Shown here: positions 24,745 through 32,725 of the stretch, in pieces
How positions within the stretch are numbered: position 1 is the first letter of the stretch
Layout of the letters: every line of letters begins with the position of its first letter
Assembly: GCA_050184115.1 (NCBI GenBank)
Contig: JBFXAQ010000013.1
Coordinates: 117,003 to 181,002 of the forward strand
From: JACKNG01 sp050184115
GTDB lineage: Bacteria > Pseudomonadota > Gammaproteobacteria > Ga0077536
Direction of reading: 5' to 3'
Length of the DNA: 64,000 bases
Made by a program: the position numbers and the translations under genes
Notes under the pieces: model-generated
Told to the model about the DNA's origin: nothing
Database searches by the model: none
The model's input: only the letters and a program-made list of their open reading frames with translations

Positions 24745-25401
24745 ATGAACGGTATCCACGATCTCGGCGGCGCGCAGGATTACGGCCCGGTCTACCGTGA
24801 GCCGAACGAACCTGCTTTTCACTACGACTGGGAGCGGCGCGTGCTGGGGATGTTCCCGGCGCTGTTCGCGAGCGGCGCCTTCCACGTCGACGAGTTCCGT
24901 CATGCCATCGAGCGCATGGGGCCAATCGAATATCTGCGTGGCACCTACTACGAGCACTGGCTGCATGCCTTCGAGACGCTGCTGGTCGAGAAGGGTTTCG
25001 TCAGCGCCACGGAACTCGCCAGCGGCCGGCCCGCTGACGGCGCCAAGGCGTCACCCGCCCTCGCGCCGGACAACGTCGGCCCGCTGCTCGCCACCGGCGC
25101 CTCGGCGCGCATGGCGGCCGAGGGCGCGGCGAAGTTCGCGGTCGGCGACCGCGTCCGCGTGGTCAACCGGCATCCCGTCGGTCACACCCGCATTCCGCGT
25201 TACGCGCGCGGCCGTGTCGGCACCATCGCGCTCGACCACGGCGCGTTCGTCTATCCCGACACCGTTGCCCACGGCCGGGGCCCGCATCCGCAGCACGTCT
25301 ACAGCGTGAGTTTTGCCGCCAGCGAGCTGTGGGGCGACCAAGCCGCACCGGCTGACACCGTCCGCATCGATCTCTGGGACGACTACCTGGAGGCGCTCTG
25401 A
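24745..25401 (+). CDS. nthB: Nitrile hydratase beta subunit
   Basis: A 218-residue beta subunit. It starts MNGIHDLGGAQDYGPVYREP, the diagnostic N-terminus, and ends in the SH3-like domain FAVGDRVRVVNRHPVGHTRIPRYARGRVGTI ... HPQHVYSVSFAASELWG. It contributes the second half of the active-site channel and assembles with alpha as a heterodimer. It begins 13 nt after the alpha gene and ends 2 nt before the accessory gene start codon, so the three genes are one translational unit. Confidence 0.95.
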   Translation: MNGIHDLGGAQDYGPVYREPNEPAFHYDWERRVLGMFPALFASGAFHVDEFRHAIERMGPIEYLRGTYYEHWLHAFETLLVEKGFVSATELASGRPADGAKASPALAPDNVGPLLATGASARMAAEGAAKFAVGDRVRVVNRHPVGHTRIPRYARGRVGTIALDHGAFVYPDTVAHGRGPHPQHVYSVSFAASELWGDQAAPADTVRIDLWDDYLEAL

Positions 25402-25403
25402 AC

Positions 25404-25835
25404 GTGGCCCTCGACACACTCGCGCCACCGGGCATTCCGTGCGAGAGCGGCGAGGGTCCGGTTTTCGACAAGCCGTGGCAGGCGCAGGCCTTCTCGCTCG
25501 TGGTCAACCTGCACCGCGCCGGGTTGTTCGAGTGGCGCGACTGGGCCGAGCGCTTCAGCGCCGAGATCGCGGCCGCACCGGCGCGCGCCGACGAGAGCGT
25601 GAACGACGCCTACTACCGGCAATGGGTCGCGGCGTTGGAGAAACTGCTGGCGACGCTCGGCGTGGTCGGCGACGACAGCGTGGCCGAGCGCGCGGCGGCC
25701 TGGAACCAGGCCTATCTCAACACCCCGCACGGGCAGCCGGTGACGCTGGTCAATGCGGATTGCCCGCCGCCACACGATCACAGCCACGAGCCGCGACGCG
25801 AGCCGGTGAAGGTCGTGCCGGCGGGCGGCGACTGA
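25404..25835 (+). CDS. Nitrile hydratase accessory (activator) protein
   Basis: A 143-residue protein related to the beta-subunit N-terminal domain (FDKPWQAQAFSLVVNLHRAGLFEWRDWAERFSAEI, YYRQWVAALEKLLA), as in the P14K/NhlE-type activators that carry Co(III)-alpha into the enzyme by subunit swapping. Translation starts at a GTG two bases after the beta stop. Its C-terminus has a His-rich tail (CPPPHDHSHE), matching the His-rich start of the alpha subunit and suggesting metal handling. Role inferred from position and similarity. Confidence 0.9.
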   Translation: MALDTLAPPGIPCESGEGPVFDKPWQAQAFSLVVNLHRAGLFEWRDWAERFSAEIAAAPARADESVNDAYYRQWVAALEKLLATLGVVGDDSVAERAAAWNQAYLNTPHGQPVTLVNADCPPPHDHSHEPRREPVKVVPAGGD

Positions 25836-25911
25836 GCAGCGGCCGCACGGTTGCGATCAGCGCGCCGGCGGCACAAGGAACGACACCGACGATTCATCGC
25901 AGGAGACGGAC

Positions 25912-26598
25912 ATGCACATCGAACCCGGATTGGTCGAGGCAGGGAAACTGGCGCTGGGCTACGCGACGGCCGCGGGCGCTGTGACGGGCGTGCTGGCGAC
26001 CGCGCTGGCGGCAGCGCGCACGCGGGGCGTGTTCTCCCTCGTCGCCCGCAGCCTCCTCACCACGGCCCTCGTGCTGTGCTTCTTCGAGATCCTGCCGCAT
26101 CGGCCGGTGGGGGTGTCCGAAGTCCACTTCATCCTCGGTTCGACCCTGTTCCTGCTGTTCGGCGCGGCGCCGGCGGCCGTCGGGCTCGCCCTCGGCCTGC
26201 TCGTCCAAGGTCTCGTCTTCGCGCCCTTCGACCTGCCCCAGTACGGCATGAACGTCACCACGCTCCTGGTGCCGCTGTTCGCCATCGCGGCGCTGTCACG
26301 CCGCGTCATCCGTCCCGACACGCCTTACGTCGCGGTCGGCTACCGCCAGGCGCTGGTTCTGTCGACCACCTACCAGGGCGGCGTCGTCGCCTGGGTCGGG
26401 TTCTGGGCGTTCTACGGCCAGGGCTTCGGCATGGCCAACGTGCAATCGATCGTGACCTTTGGCGTTGCCTATCTCGGTGTCGTGCTGATCGAACCACTGG
26501 TCGATCTCGGCGTGCTGGCGGTGGCCAAGGCACTGGCACGCGCGCCGGCGAGCGCCCTGTTCGAGCGGCGGCTGTACCAGGCCGAGGGCACGGTCTAG
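25912..26598 (+). CDS. cbiM: CbiM-like cobalt/nickel ECF transporter membrane component
   Basis: A 228-residue polytopic membrane protein. The N-terminus MHIEPG corresponds to the MHIPDG of CbiM/NikM, whose Met1 amine and His2 coordinate Co2+ or Ni2+. EVHFILGSTLFLLFGAAPAAVGLALGLLVQGL and YGMNVTTLLVPLFAIAALS are family blocks. No cbiN, cbiQ or cbiO is next to it, so it would act alone or with modules elsewhere. It lies 76 nt after the nitrile hydratase operon, which needs cobalt; this makes cobalt the likely substrate. GGAG precedes the ATG. Confidence 0.85.
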   Translation: MHIEPGLVEAGKLALGYATAAGAVTGVLATALAAARTRGVFSLVARSLLTTALVLCFFEILPHRPVGVSEVHFILGSTLFLLFGAAPAAVGLALGLLVQGLVFAPFDLPQYGMNVTTLLVPLFAIAALSRRVIRPDTPYVAVGYRQALVLSTTYQGGVVAWVGFWAFYGQGFGMANVQSIVTFGVAYLGVVLIEPLVDLGVLAVAKALARAPASALFERRLYQAEGTV

Positions 26599-26731
26599 GC
26601 GCACGACCTGCCGGCGGCGCGCCGGGCCCGGTGCCACGAGCCCGCTTTCGAGCCCGCGCGTCGACGGCTGCGCGTTGACAGTCCCGTCGCCCGCGGGCAC
26701 AACACGACAACACCCAATCCGGAGCATGGCG

Positions 26732-27376
26732 ATGAGCATCCCGCAATGGCACGTTCGAGGTGACTGGTTCGACGTCTGCAGCTGCAATATCCCCTGTCCG
26801 TGCGAGTTCGCTCAGGCGCCCACCGACAATTACTGCGAAGGCGTACTCGCCTACCATGTCAACGAAGGGCGTTATGGCGATGTCAGCCTCGACGGTCTCA
26901 ACGTCGTCATGGTCAGCCTCTTCACCGGCGACCTGTGGGCCGGAACCAGCTCGGATTGGGAAGTCGGCATGTTCCTCGACGACCGCGCCGACGCCGCGCA
27001 GCTGGCCGCGCTCGAATCGATCTGGAGCGGCCAGGCCGGCGGCTGGATGAGCAACATGGCGCGCATGATCCGCCGGGTGCGCGGCAAGACCGTTGCCGCC
27101 ATCGAGTTCGAGCTCGCCGACGAACTCGCCCACTGGCGCGTGACCGTGGCCGACCAGGTGCGCGCCGGCGCCGCCGCCCTGACCGGGCCGACCGCCGACC
27201 CCGCGCACCGTGTGCAGACCATCAACCCGCCCGGCAGCGAAGTCGGGCCGTCCGGCACGGTGGCGACCTGGGGCTCGAGCACCGATGCCTTCTGGAACGC
27301 CTTCGGCTTCGCGCAGGACTACGTTGCCGGCCGCTCCAGCAAGCACCTGCCGTTCGAGTGGAATGGCCCTGACTGA
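26732..27376 (+). CDS. DUF1326 protein with Cys-rich metal-site motif
   Basis: A 214-residue DUF1326 protein. The start has WFDVCSCNIPCPCEFAQAPT, a C-x-C-x3-C-x-C motif that looks like a metal site (copper or iron is possible). The rest is the usual beta-rich body. The ATG at 26732 is chosen over the ATG at 26726 because GGAG (26721-26724) is only 1 nt from the latter. It overlaps the next gene (DUF2182) by 14 nt; the pair occurs together in many proteobacteria and their function is unknown. Could serve metal delivery. Confidence 0.85.
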   Translation: MSIPQWHVRGDWFDVCSCNIPCPCEFAQAPTDNYCEGVLAYHVNEGRYGDVSLDGLNVVMVSLFTGDLWAGTSSDWEVGMFLDDRADAAQLAALESIWSGQAGGWMSNMARMIRRVRGKTVAAIEFELADELAHWRVTVADQVRAGAAALTGPTADPAHRVQTINPPGSEVGPSGTVATWGSSTDAFWNAFGFAQDYVAGRSSKHLPFEWNGPD

Positions 27377-28181
27377 TCCTGTCGCAATCACCCCCACCGC
27401 ACCGCGGCGCCGCTTGCCGCGCCCGGATCGGCTGATCGCCATCCTCGTGCTCGTCGTGCTGTTCGCGTGGGGGGCGACCATCGTCAACATGGGCGGCATG
27501 GACGACGGCCCGGGCACGGCGCTCGGCCCGCTCGCGGTGTTCCTCGTCAGCTGGGTGCTGATGATGATCGCGATGATGCTGCCGGCCGAGCTGCGCTTCA
27601 CCCTGGCCTATGTCCGCGCCGCGCGCGCGGCGCAACCCGGCCCGCTCGGACCGCGCGTCGGCGCCTTCCTGGCCGGTTATCTCGCCACGTGGGTCGCCTA
27701 CGGCGTCATCGCGTGGCTGCTCGACCGTGCCTTGCGCAGCCTGGCGCCGGCCGCCCTGGCCTGGGACGCGCAGGGTCCGCTGCTCGCCGGCGCTGTTGTC
27801 GTCGCCGCCGGCCTGTTCCAGTTCACGCCGTGGAAACAGGCCTGCCTCACGCACTGCGTGTCACCGTTCGGCTTCTTCATGCAGCACTGGCACGACGACC
27901 TCGGCGGTGCGCTGCGCCTCGGTGCCACGCACGGGATCTACTGCGTCGGTTGCTGCTGGGCGCTGATGGCGGTGATGTTCGCGGTCGGCGTGATGAGCCT
28001 GTTGTGGATGACCGTGCTGGCGTTGGCGATGCTGTTCGAGAAGCTGGCGCCGGTCGGCTGGCGCGTCGCACCGGTGCTCGGCATGGCGCTGATCGTCCTC
28101 GGCGCCTGGCTCGCGTTCGAGCCGTCCAGCGTGCCGGGACTGACCCTGCCCGGCAGCGCGGTTCACCTGCATCTTCACTGA
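27363..28181 (+). CDS. DUF2182 membrane protein
   Basis: A 272-residue membrane protein of the 'predicted metal-binding integral membrane protein' family. About seven hydrophobic segments. Diagnostic motif: WKQACLTHCVSPFGF, then HGIYCVGCCWALM, with several membrane-embedded Cys and His. The C-terminus ends HLHLH, an extra His cluster. Its start lies inside the DUF1326 gene, so the two are translationally coupled. Function unknown; metal transport or maturation is inferred from the Cys/His pattern and from the neighbouring CbiM-like gene. Confidence 0.87.
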   Translation: MALTDPVAITPTAPRRRLPRPDRLIAILVLVVLFAWGATIVNMGGMDDGPGTALGPLAVFLVSWVLMMIAMMLPAELRFTLAYVRAARAAQPGPLGPRVGAFLAGYLATWVAYGVIAWLLDRALRSLAPAALAWDAQGPLLAGAVVVAAGLFQFTPWKQACLTHCVSPFGFFMQHWHDDLGGALRLGATHGIYCVGCCWALMAVMFAVGVMSLLWMTVLALAMLFEKLAPVGWRVAPVLGMALIVLGAWLAFEPSSVPGLTLPGSAVHLHLH

Positions 28182-28198
28182 ACAAGCGGGCAGCAGTT

Positions 28199-28221
28199 GC
28201 GGGTGGCAAACCGCCACCCGC
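28199..28221. terminator. Perfect 9-bp hairpin between convergent genes
   Basis: GCGGGTGGC (28199-28207) pairs with GCCACCCGC (28213-28221), loop AAACC, between the converging DUF2182 and TetR genes. There is no T-run, so termination strength is uncertain. Confidence 0.6.
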
Positions 28222-28264
28222 GCCTGTTCCCGTTGGTGACGAGCGGCAACCTCACCGCGGTGCA

Positions 28265-28909
28265 TCAGGCCGGGCGCGCTCCCGGGATCGCCCGCGCGGT
28301 GCGCAACATCGTCGCCCAGCGCTCGCACAGCCGCTCGTAGCGTTCCGGACCGGGCTCGACCAGGGCGCGGACGGCGAAGCCGCGCACCAGGCTGAACGTC
28401 AGTGCGAGGATGTCCTCGGCCTCGTCCAGTGAGCAGCCCCCATCCACCAGTTTCGCCAGCCACAGGCGTTCGATGCGGCCGCGGTGGGCGAGGGTGCTGG
28501 CGACCAGGGCGGCGCGCAGTTCCGGGTCGTTGCCGCCGGCCATGAGGATGTCGAGTGCGACGCGGAAGTAATCGGAAAAGAAGAAGGCGCGACTGTCGGC
28601 GAGCAGGGCGTCGATGACGTCGTCGTCGGCGCGGTGCGTCTCGAGACGCGCTGCTGACTCGATGTCGGCCTGGCCCCAGGCGTGTTCGATGGCAGCCTCG
28701 GCGAGGCTGTTCTTGGTCGGAAAATGGTGCAGTTGGGCACCCTGCGATACGCCGGCGGCACGTGCCACGGCGGCGGTGCGGAAGTTGACGTAGCCGTGGT
28801 CGCGGATCACCTCGAAAGCGGCCCGCGCGAGACGCTCACGCATGCGCGCGCTGCGTTCGGCCTGGGGAATCCGTCCCGGGTTGTTCCCGGTGCTCGTGGT
28901 CTGGGCCAT
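28265..28909 (-). CDS. TetR-family regulator of the ring-dioxygenase operon
   Basis: A 214-residue TetR protein. Helix-turn-helix: FEVIRDHGYVNFRTAAVARAAGVSQGAQLHHFPTKNSLAEAAIEHAW. The ligand domain includes a C-terminal TetR_C-type segment. It is divergent from the Rieske dioxygenase operon, with two inverted copies of one 22-bp sequence in the 147-bp spacer. This layout implies repression of both its own gene and the operon, with release by a pathway compound. Confidence 0.92.
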   Translation of the reverse strand: MAQTTSTGNNPGRIPQAERSARMRERLARAAFEVIRDHGYVNFRTAAVARAAGVSQGAQLHHFPTKNSLAEAAIEHAWGQADIESAARLETHRADDDVIDALLADSRAFFFSDYFRVALDILMAGGNDPELRAALVASTLAHRGRIERLWLAKLVDGGCSLDEAEDILALTFSLVRGFAVRALVEPGPERYERLCERWATMLRTARAIPGARPA

Positions 28910-28935
28910 GCCGCCGTCCTCTGTTGTCGCTCATA

Positions 28936-28957
28936 ATACCGTGCAGGCGGTTTGTAA
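28936..28957. promoter_or_regulatory. TetR operator copy 1 (TetR-gene side)
   Basis: This 22-bp sequence begins ATACCGTGCAGG and ends CGGTTTGTAA. It matches the reverse complement of 29029-29050 at 18 of 22 positions. It lies 27 bp upstream of the TetR start codon, where it would cover that gene's promoter. Confidence 0.75.
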
Positions 28958-29028
28958 GCGGGAAAGCAGTTGTCTCAAGATGGATTCCCAGCCACTTTAC
29001 AGCATGAGGACGAGCGTATAAATTCAAT

Positions 29029-29050
29029 TTACAAACCATCTACACGGTTT
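29029..29050. promoter_or_regulatory. TetR operator copy 2 (dioxygenase side)
   Basis: Inverted copy of the 28936-28957 site; it starts TTACAAACCATC and ends TACACGGTTT. It ends 6 nt before the dioxygenase ATG, so bound regulator would block transcription start. No Shine-Dalgarno sequence fits into the remaining 6 nt (TTATAA), which points to a leaderless or near-leaderless transcript. Confidence 0.75.
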
Positions 29051-29056
29051 TTATAA

Positions 29057-30334
29057 ATGGCTGCGACTTCTCCGTTACCTGCCAAGGGCTACATCGAGGA
29101 CGATCGCGCACGCGGCCTGTTCCGCGTCGCGCGGCGCGCCTTCACCGAACCCGATGTGCTGGCCGCCGAACGCGCGCGCATCTTCGCCGCGTGCTGGCTC
29201 TACGTCGGCCACGAATCGGAACTCGCCGCGCCCGGCGACTTTCTCGCACGCAAGGTGGGCGGTCGCGAACTCCTGCTCGCGCGCGGCAAGGATGGCGGCG
29301 TGCGCTGCTTCTACAACAGTTGCCCGCATCGCGGCGCCATGGTCTGCCGTGAACGCCAGGGCAACGGCGCGATGTTCCGCTGCTTCTACCATTCGTGGGC
29401 CTTCGATCTCGAGGGGCACCTGGTCAACCGGCCCGGCGACGAGGCCTACGCCCCCGACACCCGCGAGGCGGGCCTGCACGACCTCGTGCCGGTGCCGCAA
29501 CTCGACCACTATCGCGGGCTCTACTTCGTGCGTTTCGAGGCCGGCGGCGAGAGCCTGCAGGACTACCTCGGTGGCGCCATCGAATACCTCGATCTCGTGC
29601 TCGACCAGGGCGAGGCCGGCATGGAGGTGGTCGGCGGTACCCAGTCCTACGGCTTCGCCGCCAACTGGAAGCTGCTGTGCGAGAACAGCTTCGACGGCTA
29701 CCACGGCCTGCCGACCCACGTCAGCTATTTCGACTACGTGAAGGCCAAGCCGGGCTCGCTGGTGGAAGTAGCGATCAAGGGCGAAGCCTTCGATCTCGGG
29801 CACGGCCACGCGGTGGTGCAGTACACCGCGCCGTGGGGGCGGCCGGTCGCGCAGGCCGTGCCGGCCTGGGGTGAGGAGGCGGCGGCCGAAGTCGCCGCGG
29901 CGCGCGCACGGCTGGTCGCGCGCTTCGGCGCCGCACGCGCCGAGCGCATGGCGACGACCAACCGCAACCTGCTCATCTTTCCCAACCTCGTCATCAACGA
30001 CATCATGGCCATCACCATCCGCACCTTCTACCCGGAGGCTCCTGATCGCCAGATGGTCCATGCCTGGGCGCTGGCGCCGCGCGACGAGTCGGCGCGCATG
30101 CGCGAACTGCGCCTGTACAACTTCCTCGAGTTCCTCGGCCCGGGCGGCTTCGCCACGCCGGACGACTGCGAGGCCCTGGCGCTGTGTCAGCGCGGTTATG
30201 ACAACGTCGACGGCGCCGGCTGGAACGACATCTCCAAGGGCTACCTGAGTGACACGCCGCAGGTCGACGACGAAGCGCAGATGCGTGCGTTCTGGCGCGA
30301 GTGGAACCGCCGCCTGAGCGGAGAGCCGGCATGA
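29057..30334 (+). CDS. Rieske ring-hydroxylating dioxygenase, large (alpha) subunit
   Basis: A 425-residue oxygenase. Rieske [2Fe-2S] ligands C89-x-H91 (NSCPHRG) and C109-x2-H112 (CFYHSW; Ser replaces the usual Gly). Catalytic iron motif ENSFDGYHGLPTH with bridging D213 and ligands H216 and H221. Alpha subunits of aromatic ring dioxygenases add O2 to make cis-dihydrodiols. A beta-subunit gene overlaps its stop by 4 nt. An electron-transfer partner is not in this operon, so ferredoxin/reductase must come from elsewhere. The ATG is the first in frame after a TAA directly before it and has no ribosome-binding site. Confidence 0.94.
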   Translation: MAATSPLPAKGYIEDDRARGLFRVARRAFTEPDVLAAERARIFAACWLYVGHESELAAPGDFLARKVGGRELLLARGKDGGVRCFYNSCPHRGAMVCRERQGNGAMFRCFYHSWAFDLEGHLVNRPGDEAYAPDTREAGLHDLVPVPQLDHYRGLYFVRFEAGGESLQDYLGGAIEYLDLVLDQGEAGMEVVGGTQSYGFAANWKLLCENSFDGYHGLPTHVSYFDYVKAKPGSLVEVAIKGEAFDLGHGHAVVQYTAPWGRPVAQAVPAWGEEAAAEVAAARARLVARFGAARAERMATTNRNLLIFPNLVINDIMAITIRTFYPEAPDRQMVHAWALAPRDESARMRELRLYNFLEFLGPGGFATPDDCEALALCQRGYDNVDGAGWNDISKGYLSDTPQVDDEAQMRAFWREWNRRLSGEPA

Positions 30335-30837
30335 ACGCCGAGGTCCGGACCATGCCCACGGTGACGCGCGCCGAGCTCGAGGATTTCCTCTATCTCGAGG
30401 CGGCATTGCTCGACGACTGGGATCTCGACGGCTGGCTCGCCCTGTTCGTCGACGGCGCGCGCTACCGCGTGCCGCCGGCGGGCGCGAACGATGACGCCGA
30501 TCCCGCGACGACCCTGTTCTACATCGCCGACGACTACCATCGCCTGACCGAGCGCGTGAAGCGCCTGAAGAAGCGCACCGCGCATGCCGAGTTCCCGCGC
30601 TCGCGCTGCCGGCGCATGGTCAGCAACGTGCGCATCCTCGGCGGCGACGACGCCTGTTTCACGGCGACCTCGAACTACGTGACCTGGCGCAGCAAGATGG
30701 GCCGCACCGACACCTTCTTCGGCCACCATCGCTACGAACTCACGCGCCGCGACGGCGCCCTGCGTATCCTCGCCAAGACCACCTTCCTCGACCAGGACGA
30801 CATCCGCGAGCAGGGCAAGGTCAGCATCATCGTGTAA
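30331..30837 (+). CDS. Ring-hydroxylating dioxygenase small (beta) subunit
   Basis: A 168-residue SnoaL/NTF2-like beta subunit: ELEDFLYLEAALLDDWDLDGWLALFVDGARYRVPP and FYIADDYHRLTERVKRLKKRTAHAEFPRSRCRRMVSNVRI are typical, as is the late FFGHHRYELTRRDGALRILAKTTFLDQD. Beta subunits give alpha3beta3 structure. The ATG at 30331 overlaps the alpha stop (ATGA), setting the start. The gene is followed at once by a 182-bp repeat-bounded element. Confidence 0.93.
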   Translation: MNAEVRTMPTVTRAELEDFLYLEAALLDDWDLDGWLALFVDGARYRVPPAGANDDADPATTLFYIADDYHRLTERVKRLKKRTAHAEFPRSRCRRMVSNVRILGGDDACFTATSNYVTWRSKMGRTDTFFGHHRYELTRRDGALRILAKTTFLDQDDIREQGKVSIIV

Positions 30838-31019
30838 AGAGCTCGTGAAAGAACCACCACGCCTGCTGCGACCCCGCCTGAATGCCCCTGGCGGCGTTAC
30901 GGGGACCCCCACGCTCGATAACGTAGCGCGGCTACGCGCACTCGCGTGTGCACCCCCGCGCCTTGCCCGAGACGTTCAGGCGACGTCTCGCGACGGCGGG
31001 CGATACTTTCACGAGCTCT
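30838..31019. repeat. 182-bp element bounded by perfect 14-bp inverted repeats
   Basis: AGAGCTCGTGAAAG (30838-30851), starting immediately after the dioxygenase beta stop codon, is exactly repeated in inverse orientation as CTTTCACGAGCTCT (31006-31019), 11 nt before the next gene. The interior contains no reading frame I recognise. It may be a miniature mobile element or an RNA structure controlling expression between two genes of the operon. It is comparable in architecture, but not evidently in sequence, to the repeats at 41125-41564. Confidence 0.75.
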
Positions 31020-31030
31020 GAGGAATCTCC

Positions 31031-31942
31031 ATGACACTCGATTTCCGCTATCGCCGCCTGGGCTACGTCGCCCTCAACGTCAGCGATCACGCGCGCTCGG
31101 ACGTCTTCTACCGCGAGATGGTCGGCCTGCAGGCGGCCGGTCGCGGCGACGGTGGCGAGCATCTCTACCGCTGCAGCAAACGGCATCACGACGTCGTCCT
31201 GCACCAGGGCGCGCACCCTGGCCTGCGCCGGGTCGGCTGGGAGATGGAATCGGACGAGGACTGGGAGCGCCTGCGTCATCACCTGGAGGGCCTCGGCATC
31301 GCCTGTCATGACGTCGACGGTGACGCGTGCGCGGCGCTCGGCATCGCGCGCGCCTTTCGCATCACCGAGCCCAACACCGGCGCGACCTTCGAGTACTTCC
31401 CGGCACTTGCACGGGCCGACACGCCCTTCGAACCTTCGGTGACGAAGATCGCCCGTCTCGGCCATGTCGTGCTCGGCACGGCGACCCATGCCGCGACGGA
31501 ACGCTTCTTCATCGAGCAGTTGAACTACCGGGTCTCGGATCGCATCGATGGTGCGGTGACCTTCCTGCGCTGCTTCCCCAACCCGTTGCACCATTCGTTC
31601 GGTCTCAGCAACGCCGAGGTCAACCAGCTGCACCACGTGAACTTCATGGTGACCGACATCGACGACATCGGCCGCGCCATGTACCGCGCCAAGCGCCTCG
31701 ACGTGCCGGTCGTGTTCGGCCCCGGGCGCCATCCGCCGTCCGAATCGGTGTTCTTCTATTTTCTCGATCCGGACGGCATCACCGTCGAGTACAGTTTCGG
31801 CATGGAACAGTTCCCCGAAGTCGATCCGCGTGAGCCGCGCCGGCTGCCGCGCGCGCTCGAATCGATCGACTACTGGGGCGCGATCCCGGAAGCACGGTTC
31901 GGCAACAGTGGTCCGCTCGAAGCCCTGGCGGAGAACGTCTGA
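31031..31942 (+). CDS. Type I extradiol (ring-cleaving) dioxygenase, VOC fold
   Basis: A 303-residue two-domain vicinal-oxygen-chelate enzyme. The Fe(II) ligands are readable in the C-terminal domain: H145 (RLGHVVLG), H201 or H202 (NQLHHVNF) and E253 (GITVEYS), with spacing like BphC. It would cleave a catechol next to one hydroxyl (meta cleavage). Its place behind a ring-hydroxylating dioxygenase and before a dehydrogenase and a decarboxylase fits a complete upper ring-cleavage route. GAGGAATC precedes the ATG. Confidence 0.92.
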   Translation: MTLDFRYRRLGYVALNVSDHARSDVFYREMVGLQAAGRGDGGEHLYRCSKRHHDVVLHQGAHPGLRRVGWEMESDEDWERLRHHLEGLGIACHDVDGDACAALGIARAFRITEPNTGATFEYFPALARADTPFEPSVTKIARLGHVVLGTATHAATERFFIEQLNYRVSDRIDGAVTFLRCFPNPLHHSFGLSNAEVNQLHHVNFMVTDIDDIGRAMYRAKRLDVPVVFGPGRHPPSESVFFYFLDPDGITVEYSFGMEQFPEVDPREPRRLPRALESIDYWGAIPEARFGNSGPLEALAENV

Positions 31943-32685
31943 TGCAGGGCCTGGCAGGCAAGACGGCCATCGTCACCGGCGGTGCGGCCGGCATCGGCTA
32001 CGCCATCGCCGAGCGGCTGGCCGCCGAGGGCGTACGGGTCTGTGTCGCCGACCTCGCCGATGGCACCGCTACGGCTGCCGCGGCACTGCCCGGCGAGGCG
32101 CTGGCCTTCACCGGCGATCTGAGCGATCAGCAGATCGTCGGCAGGCTGGTCGAAACCACCCGCGCGGCCTTCGGGCGGATCGACATCCTCGTCAACAATG
32201 CCGGCGGCGGGGTCATCCGGCCGTTCCTCGAACACACCGCCGAGACCTTGAAGCAGACCGTCGATCGCAACCTGTGGACGGTGCTGTGGTGCTGCCACGC
32301 GATCCTGCCACTGATGCTCGAACAGGGCGGCGGGCGCATCGTCAACATCGGCGCCGACTCGGTGCGCAACGGCCTGCCCGAGCATGCCGCCTACAACGCC
32401 GCCAAGGGCGGCATGCATGGCCTCACCACCGGTCTCGCGCGCGAGTTCGCGCAACGCAACATCACCGTCAACACCGTTGCGCCCTGCATGGTGTCGACGC
32501 CGATGGTCGCGGAGTTGATGGCGAAGCGCGACCCCTGGGTGATGCAGTTCAACGACGTCATCCCGATGGGGCGCCCGGGCACGATGGAAGAGGTCGCGTC
32601 GATGGTCGCCTACCTCGCCAGCGACGAAGCCAGCTTCGTCACCGGCCAGGTCATCAGCGTCAACGGCGGCAGCACCATGCTGTGA
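31942..32685 (+). CDS. SDR, probable cis-dihydrodiol dehydrogenase
   Basis: A 247-residue classical short-chain dehydrogenase: TGGAAGIG cofactor loop, VNNAGGG, catalytic Tyr and Lys in AAYNAAKGG, VTGQVISVNGGSTML at the end. The ATG shares one base with the extradiol stop (TGATG), so it is translationally coupled. Between a ring dioxygenase and an extradiol enzyme the expected step is oxidation of a cis-dihydrodiol to a catechol. Function is inferred from context. Confidence 0.9.
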   Translation: MQGLAGKTAIVTGGAAGIGYAIAERLAAEGVRVCVADLADGTATAAAALPGEALAFTGDLSDQQIVGRLVETTRAAFGRIDILVNNAGGGVIRPFLEHTAETLKQTVDRNLWTVLWCCHAILPLMLEQGGGRIVNIGADSVRNGLPEHAAYNAAKGGMHGLTTGLAREFAQRNITVNTVAPCMVSTPMVAELMAKRDPWVMQFNDVIPMGRPGTMEEVASMVAYLASDEASFVTGQVISVNGGSTML

Positions 32686-32725
32686 ACGCGGTGCTCGCGC
32701 GACGGCGCGGGCAGCGATCGTCGCC

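Noticed and set aside
25836..25911. Cobalamin riboswitch before the CbiM-like gene
   Set aside because: Only 76 nt are available and no B12-box-like sequence is visible; the gene probably depends on the nitrile hydratase promoter.
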